Notes: a model not told the origin generated them from the sequence alone. A stretch of DNA of 40,102 nucleotides from Deltaproteobacteria bacterium HGW-Deltaproteobacteria-15 (GCA_002840535.1 PHBH01000030.1:1-40102), one strand, 5' to 3'. Counted from the first letter of the stretch, positions 15,878 through 25,039 are shown. Made by a program: numbers and translations.

Positions 15878-17608
15878 CAGCTTGTCCAGGTTTTCCCTGG
15901 CGAAACCGATCCCGGGGTCGAGTTCGAGTGCCAGCCGATAGTAAGATGCTGCTTCCTTCGGTTTGCCCATGTCGCGGTAGTTGGAGGCGATGTTGGCATA
16001 ATCGATTGCCGAGGACGGATTCAATTTAAGCACCTCTCTGAAGCACTCTATCGCCTTTTCATGCTCTTTGAGTTTGAAATAGCAGTAACCCAGGAGATTG
16101 AAGACATCCGTCCTCCCCGGATCCCCCCTTCCCGCCTTTTCCAGGAGGGGAATGGCCTCTCCGAACCTCTCCTGCTCTTTCAGACAAAGGCCCATATAGA
16201 CATAGATGCTGGGGATATCCTCCTCTTTTGGATCCAGAGAAAGGGCCTCCTTCAGATATCGAAGACCTGCCTCCGGGTTTTGCATGGACAGGGAACAGAC
16301 GCCCAGGAAAAACTTGACGTAATATTTCCCGGGCAGGGCTTTGTCCATTTCCTTCAGTTTTCGAAGCGCAACGGCAGGATCTTCTCCCTGGGAAATGAGC
16401 TTGGCCATGAACATTCCAATGGAGGTACCGGCTGCCCGTTCCCTGAAATGAGCACCGGGGACGATGGTGTAGAACGCAGGGACCCGCAGTCCGGGGTGCA
16501 TGACGTCTATGGCAAGCACATCCATGCCTCTTGTAGAGAGAGCGGAAATGCAGCTCTCCACTTCGACCCTCAGATTGGGATTGGAAAGGTCCGGAAGGTC
16601 TGTGATCGGGATTTCTCTCCCGGGCTCCATTACGAAGCGCGCCTCTTCCAGGTTGTCGAACTTGGGAAGGCCGCTCGCCACGTAATTGGATGAGGTATTG
16701 AAGTCTCCGGCAAGCTGGGCAACCTCCGTCATTGCGCGCAACAATGCCTTTGTGGGATCGGGCGAAGTTCCTGCGGTCCAGACGATCTCGCTTTTCGCCG
16801 GAAAGGTGGAAGGGTCATAGGCAAGCACTCCGACACTTGGAATACCTGTGTCCAGGGAAAAATCGGTTGCAAAAACCTTCACGCCCGCGTTCCTGAACTT
16901 GCCGATCACGTCGACTGCATGAGGATCGGCAACCGAGTCCAGTCGGATGGCCGGCGTTTTGATCCTGTTCCTGCTTACGAGAGAGGAAACATGGCGTTCC
17001 ACGATTTCGCAGATACCCTGCACGAGCGCCTCTTCAGCACAATTGCCTGCCGAGGGGCCGTTGAACTCGTTGATGGCATAGAACCAGTCAAACGGGATGA
17101 AGAGTTCTTCCTGCCGTGTAAGATTGTAAGCCCTGGTCCAGCGCATGGGGAGTCTCGCAAAAAGCTCCTTCGCCTTTTCCACATCCGTCGAATCGTCGTG
17201 AACTGAACGGGCGATACTCTCAAGCGAAAGAGCGCGTCCTTTGAGGTTGCGGTATTGTTCTGTGATGAAATTACGGGAATCCTTGCAAAAACTGAAGAAG
17301 CTGAATCTCTCGGCCAGTTCCATGACTGCACTGGCTTCGGACTGCGCTATCGTTCCCCCCTTGCCCATCTGCTTCTTTGTCCCGATGACCTCCCGGGCAT
17401 CCTTTCCGCACAAACTGAAGTACACCGGGATATCGAGACGGCCATGGTCGACCCTCATGGTCCCTTGCAGGATATCCAGGTTAAACTCCTTCAGCCTCTC
17501 CCTGAACCGCTTCACCGTCTCCTCGGGCGTCAGGATTTTATCCTGGTCCAGGGTGTAGTTCTTGTATGCATCCTTAAGAACGATTCTGTAAGCCAATTGC
17601 TCCTCCAT
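15842..17608 (-). CDS. YcaO-domain protein with C-terminal TPR repeats
   Basis: A 588-residue protein. Residues about 1-390 are a YcaO ATPase domain: SEASAVMELAERF and SAGNCAEEALVQGICEIVERH are the two ATP/Mg-binding helical motifs. From about 410 there are four or more tetratricopeptide repeats (YMGLCLKEQERFGEAIPLLEKA; LLGYCYFKLKEHEKAIECF; NIASNYRDMGKPKEAASYY). YcaO enzymes activate amide backbones to form azolines or, with a sulfur donor, thioamides; some act in ribosomal-protein S12 or McrA modification. The start at 17608 was chosen because further upstream the frame runs through a GGAATATTGG repeat. No peptide precursor or TfuA gene is seen. larE lies upstream on the same strand, suggesting a sulfur-transfer partnership. 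The TPRs probably bind a protein substrate. Confidence 0.85.
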   Translation of the reverse strand: MEEQLAYRIVLKDAYKNYTLDQDKILTPEETVKRFRERLKEFNLDILQGTMRVDHGRLDIPVYFSLCGKDAREVIGTKKQMGKGGTIAQSEASAVMELAERFSFFSFCKDSRNFITEQYRNLKGRALSLESIARSVHDDSTDVEKAKELFARLPMRWTRAYNLTRQEELFIPFDWFYAINEFNGPSAGNCAEEALVQGICEIVERHVSSLVSRNRIKTPAIRLDSVADPHAVDVIGKFRNAGVKVFATDFSLDTGIPSVGVLAYDPSTFPAKSEIVWTAGTSPDPTKALLRAMTEVAQLAGDFNTSSNYVASGLPKFDNLEEARFVMEPGREIPITDLPDLSNPNLRVEVESCISALSTRGMDVLAIDVMHPGLRVPAFYTIVPGAHFRERAAGTSIGMFMAKLISQGEDPAVALRKLKEMDKALPGKYYVKFFLGVCSLSMQNPEAGLRYLKEALSLDPKEEDIPSIYVYMGLCLKEQERFGEAIPLLEKAGRGDPGRTDVFNLLGYCYFKLKEHEKAIECFREVLKLNPSSAIDYANIASNYRDMGKPKEAASYYRLALELDPGIGFARENLDKLLLLFGEEVKDR

Positions 17609-17650
17609 CGGTAATAAAGATTGGAATGATGGAAAGTGGAATAACGAATC

Positions 17651-17770
17651 GGAATATTGGAACAATGGAATATTGGAATAATGGGGTTTAGTAGTAACGA
17701 CCAACCGATGCCCTGGCACAGCTCCGATTGTCCGACCCATTATTCCATCATTCCACTATTCCACTATTCC
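17651..17770. repeat. GGAATATTGG-type inverted repeat
   Basis: A left block (17651-17685) of units like GGAATATTGG and a right block (17736-17770) of units like ATTCCACT are imperfect reverse complements around a 50-base centre, giving a long A/T-rich stem between larE and ycaO. It encodes the spurious N-terminal extension of the ycaO frame. Confidence 0.55.
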
Positions 17771-17792
17771 AGCTCGTTGATTTCTCTGCGTC

Positions 17793-18644
17793 TCAGCGTT
17801 TCTGCGGGACCTCACTTTGTGTGCCAATTGCGCGGTTCAAGCTTCCGGTGGTGTATCCTTCCATATCGAGCGCCACATGAAGAAATCCCAGCCCTCTGAG
17901 ATCCTCCACGATCCGGATTCGCAGGTCCGGAAGCATCAGCTTCTCCATGTCGGAAGCGTTCACCTCGATCCTCGCCACTCGGCCGTGGCATCTCACACGA
18001 ACCTGCTTCAACCCTGCATCCAGGAGCCGATTCTCCGCCTCCTCCACCATCTTCAACTTCTCAACGGTGATGCTCTCCCCGTAGGGGATTCTGGAGGCCA
18101 GGCAGGCCATGGAGGGTTTGTCCCAGCAGGATAGCCCCATTTCCCTGGAGAGTGTTCGGATTGCCGCCTTTTTCAGCCCGACTTCAATGAGCGGGGCAAG
18201 GGCGCCTGCCTCCTGCGCGGCTCTCCCCCCCGGTCGATAATCCAGGTGATCGTCCGCGTTGGCCGCATGAGCGACATGAGGGATCCCCCTCTCCCGGGCA
18301 ACGGTGCTCACCTGATCCAGGATGCTTCTCTTGCAGTGGTAACACCGATCCGGGTTGTTCGAGACAAATTCGGGCAGCTCCATTTCCCTGCTCGGGAGCA
18401 GGATATGCTCTATTCCTCTCTCGGAGGTAAAACGCACGGCCTCCTGCTTTTCCCTTTCAGGATGAATAACGGAGACGGCCGTCACTGCCAGAACCCTGTC
18501 CCCGAGCACCTGCGCGGCCACTGCCAGGAGAAAAGAGCTGTCCACGCCTCCGGAAAAGGCCACAACCAGACTCCCGAGCTCGCTCAGACGGGTGACCAGG
18601 GCCTCTTGCCGCCCTTTCAAATCTCGCTCAATACTCGGTTTCAT
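17793..18644 (-). CDS. larE: LarE-type ATP-dependent sacrificial sulfur transferase
   Basis: A 283-residue PP-loop protein. The adenylation loop SGGVDSS is at residues 31-37, a CYHC motif at 101-104, and Cys181 in DKPSMACLASR corresponds to the sacrificial cysteine of Lactobacillus LarE. LarE donates sulfur to build the nickel-pincer cofactor of lactate racemase; homologues without the rest of lar may feed sulfur elsewhere. larA, larB and larC are not in the window. GGGAG lies 6 bases before the ATG. The gene precedes ycaO on the same strand, separated by about 185 bases of repeat. Confidence 0.85.
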   Translation of the reverse strand: MKPSIERDLKGRQEALVTRLSELGSLVVAFSGGVDSSFLLAVAAQVLGDRVLAVTAVSVIHPEREKQEAVRFTSERGIEHILLPSREMELPEFVSNNPDRCYHCKRSILDQVSTVARERGIPHVAHAANADDHLDYRPGGRAAQEAGALAPLIEVGLKKAAIRTLSREMGLSCWDKPSMACLASRIPYGESITVEKLKMVEEAENRLLDAGLKQVRVRCHGRVARIEVNASDMEKLMLPDLRIRIVEDLRGLGFLHVALDMEGYTTGSLNRAIGTQSEVPQKR

Positions 18645-18737
18645 AAAAAACTCCCGGATGGATCCAGGATCAAAGATTCAGCGTCCATTCCTTCCTGCAT
18701 CTTGAATCCTGGATCTTGCATCGTTTCTTCTCACCAT

Positions 18738-20087
18738 CTAGACTCTCTTGGGGTCGATTCCGTATTTTCTCATCCTGTTCCAGACCGTCACACGGTTCAC
18801 CCGAAGGATCTCCGCAGCCTTTGTCTGGTTGCCCCTGCTCGCCCGAAGAGCCTGGATCAACGTCTCTCTTTCAGCCCCATGATCTGAAGAAAAGGACCTG
18901 CCCATCAGAATCTGGGAGGGAATATGTTCGATCTGAACAGAGCCCTTTTCGCCGATGACAAAGGCATATTCCAGTGCGCTCTTCAGCTCCCGAACATTGC
19001 CCGGCCAGGAATAGGAGATGAAATGGTCGAGGACGGACGGAGCGAGCCCCTCGATCGATTTTCCGGTGTTCCTTCGCAGCCGCTCCATAAAGCTGTTTAC
19101 CAGCAGCGGAATATCCTCGACCCTCTCCCGTAGAGGCGGGATATGTATGGGAATCACGTTGATTCGAAAAAAAAGATCGTCCCTGAACCTCTTCTCGGCA
19201 ATCATTTCGAGAAGGTTCTTGTTCGTGGCGGTGATGATCCGGACATCCACCGAAATGGGTCTGTGATCGCCGACACGTTCGAACTGCTTGGTTTCCAGAG
19301 CGCGCAGCAGTTTCACCTGGATGCTCAAAGGGACATCGGCGATCTCGTCCAGGAAGAGATCCCCTTCATGAGCCGCTTCGAATCTTCCGATCCGGTGCCG
19401 GTACGCCCCCGTGAAGGCGCCTTTCACATGGCCGAAGAGCTCGCTCTCGAGCAGGGCTTCGTTCAGGGCTGCGCAGTTGAGCTGAACAAAGGGTTTTTCT
19501 CTTCTTCTCCCGAGATCGTGAACAGCTTGAGCGACAAGTTCTTTGCCGGTGCCGCTCTCGCCGAAGATGATGACCGGGGCATCGCTCTGGGCCGCCTTCT
19601 CTATGACCTGGTACACCTTCCGCATGATGTCCGACTTGCCGATAATCCCATGAAAACCGGCGGCAAGATCGAGCTGCTGGGAGAGATGATCGATGGTCTG
19701 GTCGAGGCGCTCCAGTTCCGAGATGTCCGTGAGGGTCTCAACGGCGGCCACGGCTTTTCCCCTGGCGTCACGGATGAGAGAGGCGTTCTTGAGCACCGGC
19801 AGATAGGTCCCGTCGCTCTTCATGACCACGCATCGCCTCCTGATCACCTCGCCCCGCTCGAACAGATTGCACCACCAGGGCTCTCCCTCCTTGAGGGTCG
19901 TTTCGCATGCATCGCAATTGAGGAGCGTGCAGGATCTTCCCACGGCTTTATCCGCAGGATATCCGGTCATCTTTTCGAAAGAACGGTTGACCATTCTGAT
20001 GACCCCGTCAGGGGCAATCAGAATGAGACCGTCGTGCATCGTGTCGATGATTTTGCCCCAGTGGCGGTTGAAATCCAGACTCTTCAT
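18738..20087 (-). CDS. PAS-containing sigma-54-dependent transcriptional activator
   Basis: A 449-residue NtrC-class activator. The N-terminal PAS domain (about 1-130) holds four cysteines, C53, C58, C61 and C73, which could bind a metal or sense redox state. The AAA+ domain has GESGTGKE (Walker A), the sigma-54-contacting GAFTGA loop and LFLDEIAD (Walker B). The C-terminal Fis-type helix-turn-helix ends in NQTKAAEILRVNRVTVWNRM. GGAGG lies 5 bases before the ATG. It diverges from the octaheme cytochrome operon, whose -24/-12 promoter and upstream palindrome it most likely uses. No receiver domain, so it senses directly. Confidence 0.92.
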   Translation of the reverse strand: MKSLDFNRHWGKIIDTMHDGLILIAPDGVIRMVNRSFEKMTGYPADKAVGRSCTLLNCDACETTLKEGEPWWCNLFERGEVIRRRCVVMKSDGTYLPVLKNASLIRDARGKAVAAVETLTDISELERLDQTIDHLSQQLDLAAGFHGIIGKSDIMRKVYQVIEKAAQSDAPVIIFGESGTGKELVAQAVHDLGRRREKPFVQLNCAALNEALLESELFGHVKGAFTGAYRHRIGRFEAAHEGDLFLDEIADVPLSIQVKLLRALETKQFERVGDHRPISVDVRIITATNKNLLEMIAEKRFRDDLFFRINVIPIHIPPLRERVEDIPLLVNSFMERLRRNTGKSIEGLAPSVLDHFISYSWPGNVRELKSALEYAFVIGEKGSVQIEHIPSQILMGRSFSSDHGAERETLIQALRASRGNQTKAAEILRVNRVTVWNRMRKYGIDPKRV

Positions 20088-20103
20088 GGGAGCCTCCGCG
20101 AAG

Positions 20104-20123
20104 GTGTTTAAACATGTGTTTAA
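20104..20123. promoter_or_regulatory. Candidate upstream activator site
   Basis: A perfect 10-bp palindrome TGTTTAAACA (20105-20114) is followed by a second GTGTTTAA (20116-20123), making two units 12 bases apart. It lies about 90-105 bases upstream of the sigma-54 promoter and just before the activator start, the expected place for binding by the Fis-type activator and for autoregulation. Confidence 0.45.
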
Positions 20124-20209
20124 GCGATTTTAACATCTTCACCCTTCAAGCGCAAGCCTCCCGGCAAAATATCACAGGAAAACAAGCCCCTATATCCATG
20201 GATCCCTTT

Positions 20210-20225
20210 GGGCACGGCTTTTGCT
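20210..20225 (+). promoter_or_regulatory. sigma-54 (-24/-12) promoter of the octaheme cytochrome operon
   Basis: GGGCACGGCTTTTGCT matches TGGCACG-N4-TTGCT at all but the first base, with exactly 10 bases between GG and GC. It lies about 60 bases upstream of the cytochrome start and next to a divergently encoded sigma-54 activator. Confidence 0.75.
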
Positions 20226-20286
20226 TTTGTTGATCCGTCCGGGAGAAGACTATCAAATGACCGGGCCACAGGGATGAGGAGGAAAC

Positions 20287-21942
20287 ATGGAAAGGAGAAA
20301 GTTTTCTAAGATCGCCATGCTGGTTGCAGCCGTTTCTCTTTTCATCGGAACGGATGGACGCGCCGGAGAAACGGCACCCGTTCCGCCAGGGAAAAAGCCG
20401 GTCAACGGCGAGTACGGCCCCAGCCATACGGAGAACATTACAGCGGACCACTCCAAGTTTGAAACGCTCAAGCAGGAGTTCAAAAGCGGCCCCGAAGTAA
20501 CCAAGGCTTGCCTCAGCTGCCATACCGAGGCCGCGAAACAGATTCAGGAGACCCTTCACTGGCGCTGGATAGCCCCTGACGATCCGGAGGGGAAGCTTGG
20601 AAAGGCAGGCCTTGTGGTAAACAACTTTTGTGTGACCATGCCTTCCAACGAGCCCCGATGCACCTCCTGCCACATTGGATACGGCCGGAAGGACAAGACA
20701 TTCGATCTCACCGCCCAGGAAAAGGTGGACTGCCTCGTCTGCCATGAGCAGACCGGGACCTATGAGAAGTTCCCGGCAGGGGCCGGAAATCCCGTTGCCG
20801 AACCCACCCCCTTCCCTGCCGAGAAAAAAACCTATCTTCCCCCTGAATGGAACAAGGTCGCCCAAAGCGTCGGCCGGCCCACCAGGCGGAACTGCGGCGT
20901 CTGCCACTTCTTCGGCGGAGGGGGAGAAGGGGTCAAGCACGGGGACCTGGACTCTTCCATGTTCAAGCCCAACAAGGCACTGGATGTGCATATGGCAGTG
21001 GAGGATGAGAACTTCAACTGCACCCGGTGTCATACCACGGAGAAGCACTCGATCTCTGGACGCTATTACCGATTTCCGGCTAACGGCGACAAGCGGAATC
21101 TCCTGGAATCGGACTCCATCAAGCGCATCACCTGCTATTCCTGCCATAGCGAAACCCCGCACAAATCCGACCCCAAGCTGAATGACCACACGGACAAGGT
21201 CGCCTGCCAGTCCTGCCACATCCCTGAGTTTGCGAGGGTGAATTCCACAAAGATGATGTGGGACTGGTCCAAGGCGGGAGCGCGTGACGGGGAAGGAAAA
21301 CCGGTCAAGAAGATGAAGGACGGGAGGCCTGCTTTTGACGGCATGAAGGGAGAATTCCGATGGGAGAAGAATGTTGAACCCGAGTACTTCTGGTACAACG
21401 GGGTTGTCAGGAACGTGCTCCTCACGGACAAAATCGATCCGAGTCAGGTCGTCAAACTGAATTATGCGGAAGGAAGTTATGATGACCCTGACGCCCGCAT
21501 CTATCCCTTCAAGGTGCACCGCGGAAAACAGCCGTATGACAAGGTTCACAAGACCATGGTGGCGCCCAAGCTCTTCGGACCCAAGGGTTCCGGGTCATAC
21601 TGGAGCGAGTATGACTGGACGACGGCGATCAGCAGGGGCATGGAATATATCGGTCTCCCATTCAGCGGAGAACATGATTTTGTGGAAACAGAGTACATGT
21701 TCCAGACAACCCATATGGTCGCGCCCAAGGAGAAAGCCCTGGCCTGCACCGAGTGCCACAGCAAGAACGGGCGGCTCGCCGACCTTGGCGGGTTTTACAT
21801 GCCGGGCAGGGACGGAAACAAAGCACTCAATGTAATTGGCTGGGCTGGAGTGATCGTTTCCTTTCTTGGGGTGATGGGTCATGGAGCAGGCCGCATGGTG
21901 GCCCGCAAAAGGAGGGATAAGAATGGGAAGCAGCATGAGTAA
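20287..21942 (+). CDS. Octaheme c-type cytochrome, tetrathionate-reductase (OTR) family
   Basis: A 551-residue exported multiheme cytochrome. A signal peptide (about 1-25) is followed by exactly eight CxxCH motifs: CLSCH, CTSCH, CLVCH, CGVCH, CTRCH, CYSCH, CQSCH and CTECH. The spacing and the WDWSKAG and PEYFWYNG blocks fit the Shewanella OTR family. A C-terminal hydrophobic helix (VIGWAGVIVSFLGVMG) ending in a basic tail should anchor it to the inner membrane, facing the periplasm. OTR reduces tetrathionate, nitrite and hydroxylamine in vitro; the physiological substrate is unsettled. AGGAGG lies 4 bases before the ATG. The stop overlaps the start of the cytochrome b gene, so the two are translationally coupled and probably form one quinol-linked enzyme. 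Confidence 0.92.
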   Translation: MERRKFSKIAMLVAAVSLFIGTDGRAGETAPVPPGKKPVNGEYGPSHTENITADHSKFETLKQEFKSGPEVTKACLSCHTEAAKQIQETLHWRWIAPDDPEGKLGKAGLVVNNFCVTMPSNEPRCTSCHIGYGRKDKTFDLTAQEKVDCLVCHEQTGTYEKFPAGAGNPVAEPTPFPAEKKTYLPPEWNKVAQSVGRPTRRNCGVCHFFGGGGEGVKHGDLDSSMFKPNKALDVHMAVEDENFNCTRCHTTEKHSISGRYYRFPANGDKRNLLESDSIKRITCYSCHSETPHKSDPKLNDHTDKVACQSCHIPEFARVNSTKMMWDWSKAGARDGEGKPVKKMKDGRPAFDGMKGEFRWEKNVEPEYFWYNGVVRNVLLTDKIDPSQVVKLNYAEGSYDDPDARIYPFKVHRGKQPYDKVHKTMVAPKLFGPKGSGSYWSEYDWTTAISRGMEYIGLPFSGEHDFVETEYMFQTTHMVAPKEKALACTECHSKNGRLADLGGFYMPGRDGNKALNVIGWAGVIVSFLGVMGHGAGRMVARKRRDKNGKQHE

Positions 21943-22636
21943 GAGAGCCTCTGCATCGCACAAGTTGTATCTGTACCCGGATGGAACAGAGCCGCGGGGC
22001 GGCGTGGATAAAGAAACCTGTGCGCTTGACCGGCTCTACCTGTATACAAGATTCGAGCGTTTCTGGCATTGGGCTCAGGCCGGATTTGTGGTGCTGCTTG
22101 GGCTCACCGGTTACGAGGTTCATCTGGGTTATGATCTTTTCGGATTTCAGAGGGCCGTGGAGTGGCACAACACGCTGGGAATCGCCTGGCTGGTTCTCTA
22201 TGCCTTCATCGTCTTCTGGCACCTCACCACGGGCCAGTGGAAACACTATATCCCTACGACCCGGATGCTCTTCACGGTCATGCTCTATTACATGATCGGG
22301 ATCTTTCGGGGGGAGCCCCACCCTGTGCCCAAGAGCGAGAGATCCAAACACAATCCCCTGCAGCGGCTTACCTACCTGGGTATTTCCGTGTTCCTCATCC
22401 CCTTTCAGATGCTTACGGGCATCCTCTACTATTCCTACAACTCCTGGGGGGTTATGGGGTTTGGAAAGCTCGGGCTCAGTGTCATGGCCTTCCTGCACAT
22501 GGCAGGCGGATTTGCGCTTCTCATTTTTCTCATTGTGCATATTTACATGACTACAACGGGTCATTCCCTCACTGCCCACTTCCGTGCCATGTGCTCGGGG
22601 TGGGAGGAGGTTCCTGTCCGGGAAGAGGCTGATTAG
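21923..22636 (+). CDS. Membrane cytochrome b subunit (b561 / NiFe-hydrogenase type)
   Basis: A 237-residue integral membrane protein with about four hydrophobic helices and histidines placed as haem ligands (RFWHWAQ, VEWHN, VFWHL, AFLHM, IVHIYM). It should pass electrons between the quinone pool and the octaheme cytochrome. The ATG at 21923 was chosen because AGGAGG lies 7 bases upstream; it overlaps the cytochrome c gene by 20 bases. A strong hairpin follows the stop. Confidence 0.88.
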   Translation: MGSSMSKRASASHKLYLYPDGTEPRGGVDKETCALDRLYLYTRFERFWHWAQAGFVVLLGLTGYEVHLGYDLFGFQRAVEWHNTLGIAWLVLYAFIVFWHLTTGQWKHYIPTTRMLFTVMLYYMIGIFRGEPHPVPKSERSKHNPLQRLTYLGISVFLIPFQMLTGILYYSYNSWGVMGFGKLGLSVMAFLHMAGGFALLIFLIVHIYMTTTGHSLTAHFRAMCSGWEEVPVREEAD

Positions 22637-22672
22637 CTCCACTCTCTTGTTCCCGACCCGCTTACCCTGCAA

Positions 22673-22704
22673 AGACCCCCGGAAGCTTTCCCTTCCGGGG
22701 GTCT
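22673..22704 (+). terminator. Hairpin terminator of the cytochrome operon
   Basis: A perfect 13-bp stem AGACCCCCGGAAG / CTTCCGGGGGTCT with a 6-base loop, 37 bases after the cytochrome b stop. The following tract is C/T-mixed instead of pure T, so termination may be partly intrinsic. Confidence 0.6.
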
Positions 22705-23301
22705 CCCTCCCTTTGAAAGAGAAGTCCGAAGACAGGAGCCAGAGGTCAGCCCGGCCGCTGGCTGGCGCCAGTCTGATCGCACAGGAAACTTGGCAAGGTT
22801 TCAGGTATCAGCCGAGGGGCACGAGGGAAGAGGGACGACCGCTACGCTCGGACGTGGGACGAAAAAGATTGGGGTGCACAAGACTGAAATCCTGTTGATC
22901 CTGTTATCCTGTCTAAGAAGTTTCATACGAGAATAGGCAATTTCAGCTGAAGCGGAAGTTTGATTGAGCGGGAGACTCCTCATTCGGAATGACACAACCC
23001 TTCGTGAAGAACCTCAGGTCACTAAAAAGTGAGCGAGCGCCCGTTTTTTTGTTGCACCCTGAATCCTTCTGCGGTACCGTATGGCTCTCTTGCTTAAATA
23101 GGTCTTATCGGCTCCCGTGTCTTCCTTCCGGACAGGCCCGGAGTCCGTCCATCCTGCTGATGTCGACAATACCTTCTCTTCGGGACCGTCGCATGCGGTC
23201 GACCCGGGAGGGTTCACCATGCTCTCAGGAGCGAGCTCGGATTACCTGCAAAATGGGCGTGAAGTAAGCTGATCGGTAAATCCCACATCAGGGGGTTACC
23301 C
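22705..23301. other. Intergenic region before the acyl-CoA ligase
   Basis: Nearly 600 bases with no credible gene. It holds a short ATCCTGTTGATCCTGTTATCC repeat-like tract near 22888-22912, the same flavour as the ATCC-rich tracts near 18660 and 35400. I see no clear promoter. Confidence 0.4.
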
Positions 23302-24804
23302 GTGAGCATTGCCAAACTACTCGAAAATGGCGCCGAACGAAACCCCGGACAGGTCTGCCTGGACTTTGAGTCCAGTCAAGTCACATACGGGGATCTGAAC
23401 GCCAGGGCGGACGCTCTGGCCCACGGGCTCGCTCGCAAAGGATTGCGTCCCGGCGATGTGTGCGTGCTCATGATGGCCAACTCCATTCAGTGGGCAGTCA
23501 CCTACTACGCCCTGGCCAAGATCGGCGCAGTTGTCCTTCCAGTGAACTTCCTTTTTCGAACCGGAGAGCTTGACCACATCTTCAGGGACTCGGGCGCCAG
23601 GGGTTTCATAGGTCAAAAAGAGTACCTCGACCAGCCCCTCAAGGCGATGGAGGGTTCGCCCCACATCGAACTGCGGATCGCGAGCGGCGTCTCCCCGGGA
23701 CAGGGGTTCCTTCCGCTGGAAGAGATCCCGGTGAATCAAGGCCCCTTTCCCTCGCATCCAGTGCAGCCGGATGAGACTTTTGCCATCATTTACACCAGCG
23801 GCACGACGGGGCTCCCGAAAGGCGCCATGCTCACGCACGGAAACCTGGTCAGCAACGCAAAGATCGTGGCGGGCATGCGGCCCGTCACGCCTTCCGCCGT
23901 GATTCTTTGTGTCCTGCCCCTCTTTCATATCTACGGTCAGACAAGCGCTCTCAACGCCGGCATCCATCTCGGGCTGAAGATCCGGCTGTTTCCCCATTTC
24001 GATCCGGCAAGCCTGTTGGCGGCCATCGAGGAAGAGGAGGGCTCAATCCTCATCGCCGTTCCAACCATTCTGAATCGATTGCTGGAACAGGCCAAACTCC
24101 AGCCGATCCGCCGCTCCGGCCTGCTCTTTTGCATTTCGGGCGCGGCATCTCTTCCTGTGGAGATCCTTCGAAAATTCCAGGATACCTTTCACACCACCAT
24201 CTATGAGGGCTATGGTCTTACGGAGTGCTCGCCCGTGTGCGTGGAAAACCCCTTCGGGCTGCCGACAAGGCCCGGCTCGATCGGGGTTCCCATCCCCCAA
24301 TTCAATGCTCGAGTAGTGGACGAGCAGGACAGGGATGTTCCGGCCGGAGAGGTAGGTGAACTGATCGTGCACGGCCCCGGCGTGATGAAAGGGTACCTCA
24401 ACCAACCTGAGGCCACGGCCCTGGCTCTTCGCGGGGGCTGGCTTCACACGGGGGATCTCGCCCGCATGGACGAGGACGGATACATCTATATCGTGGATCG
24501 GAAGAAGGACATGATTATTCGCGGAGGATACAATGTGTACCCGCGCGAGCTGGAGGAAATTCTCTACACGCACCCCGACGTGGTCGAAGCTGCGGTCGTC
24601 GGTATGCCCCACCCGGACCTGGGGGAAGAGGTCGCGGCTGCGGTCGTGTTGCGTGCAGGATCGCGGGCAACGGTGGAAGATATTCGGAACTACATGAAGG
24701 AGCGTGTAGCGCCTTACAAATACCCTCGGAAGGTCGAGATTCTCGGCGAACTTCCCAAAAGCACCACGGGAAAAATCCTGAAACGCGCAATTCGTCTGTC
24801 CTGA
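23302..24804 (+). CDS. Acyl-CoA synthetase, AMP-forming (long-chain fatty acid-CoA ligase type)
   Basis: A 500-residue, full-length class I adenylate-forming enzyme with all core motifs: YTSGTTGLPKGAMLTH (phosphate loop), YEGYGLTECSPV, GWLHTGDLARMDEDGY, DRKKDMIIRGGYNVYP (hinge) and the C-terminal catalytic lysine in PKSTTGKILK. It activates a carboxylic acid with ATP to the CoA thioester; chain length or aromatic preference cannot be read from sequence. GTG start, with AGGGGG 6 bases upstream. The TRAP transporter that follows may import the acid it activates. Confidence 0.9.
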   Translation: MSIAKLLENGAERNPGQVCLDFESSQVTYGDLNARADALAHGLARKGLRPGDVCVLMMANSIQWAVTYYALAKIGAVVLPVNFLFRTGELDHIFRDSGARGFIGQKEYLDQPLKAMEGSPHIELRIASGVSPGQGFLPLEEIPVNQGPFPSHPVQPDETFAIIYTSGTTGLPKGAMLTHGNLVSNAKIVAGMRPVTPSAVILCVLPLFHIYGQTSALNAGIHLGLKIRLFPHFDPASLLAAIEEEEGSILIAVPTILNRLLEQAKLQPIRRSGLLFCISGAASLPVEILRKFQDTFHTTIYEGYGLTECSPVCVENPFGLPTRPGSIGVPIPQFNARVVDEQDRDVPAGEVGELIVHGPGVMKGYLNQPEATALALRGGWLHTGDLARMDEDGYIYIVDRKKDMIIRGGYNVYPRELEEILYTHPDVVEAAVVGMPHPDLGEEVAAAVVLRAGSRATVEDIRNYMKERVAPYKYPRKVEILGELPKSTTGKILKRAIRLS

Positions 24805-24819
24805 GCCAATTACGGACAG

Positions 24820-24886
24820 GAGCACAAAATAGCTTGCACTCGGACGAGGCTCGCCCTGCATAACAAAAACAAACTATTTTGTGCTC
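24820..24886 (+). terminator. Inverted repeat after the ligase gene
   Basis: A perfect 13-bp inverted repeat GAGCACAAAATAG / CTATTTTGTGCTC with a 41-base centre, starting 16 bases after the ligase stop. It may terminate or attenuate transcription before the TRAP genes. Confidence 0.4.
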
Positions 24887-25039
24887 CCCTCAATAACTCC
24901 CCCCGCCCCTTTTGGTCTGCGAAGAGGAGTGTTTCCAGGACGGGAGGGGGTTCGATCCGGGGAGACCAGGAACCGATCCGGAAGAAGTCGGCACGGGGTT
25001 CATCCCCTTCAACTTCAAAATCGAGAGGGAGGTTTTGTC

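Noticed and set aside
20146..21549. 467-codon minus-strand frame over the octaheme cytochrome
   Set aside because: Shadow of a gene with eight CxxCH motifs and a clear promoter and ribosome-binding site.
24945..24990. GGTTCGATCC resembling a tRNA T-arm
   Set aside because: No acceptor, D or anticodon arms can be drawn around it.
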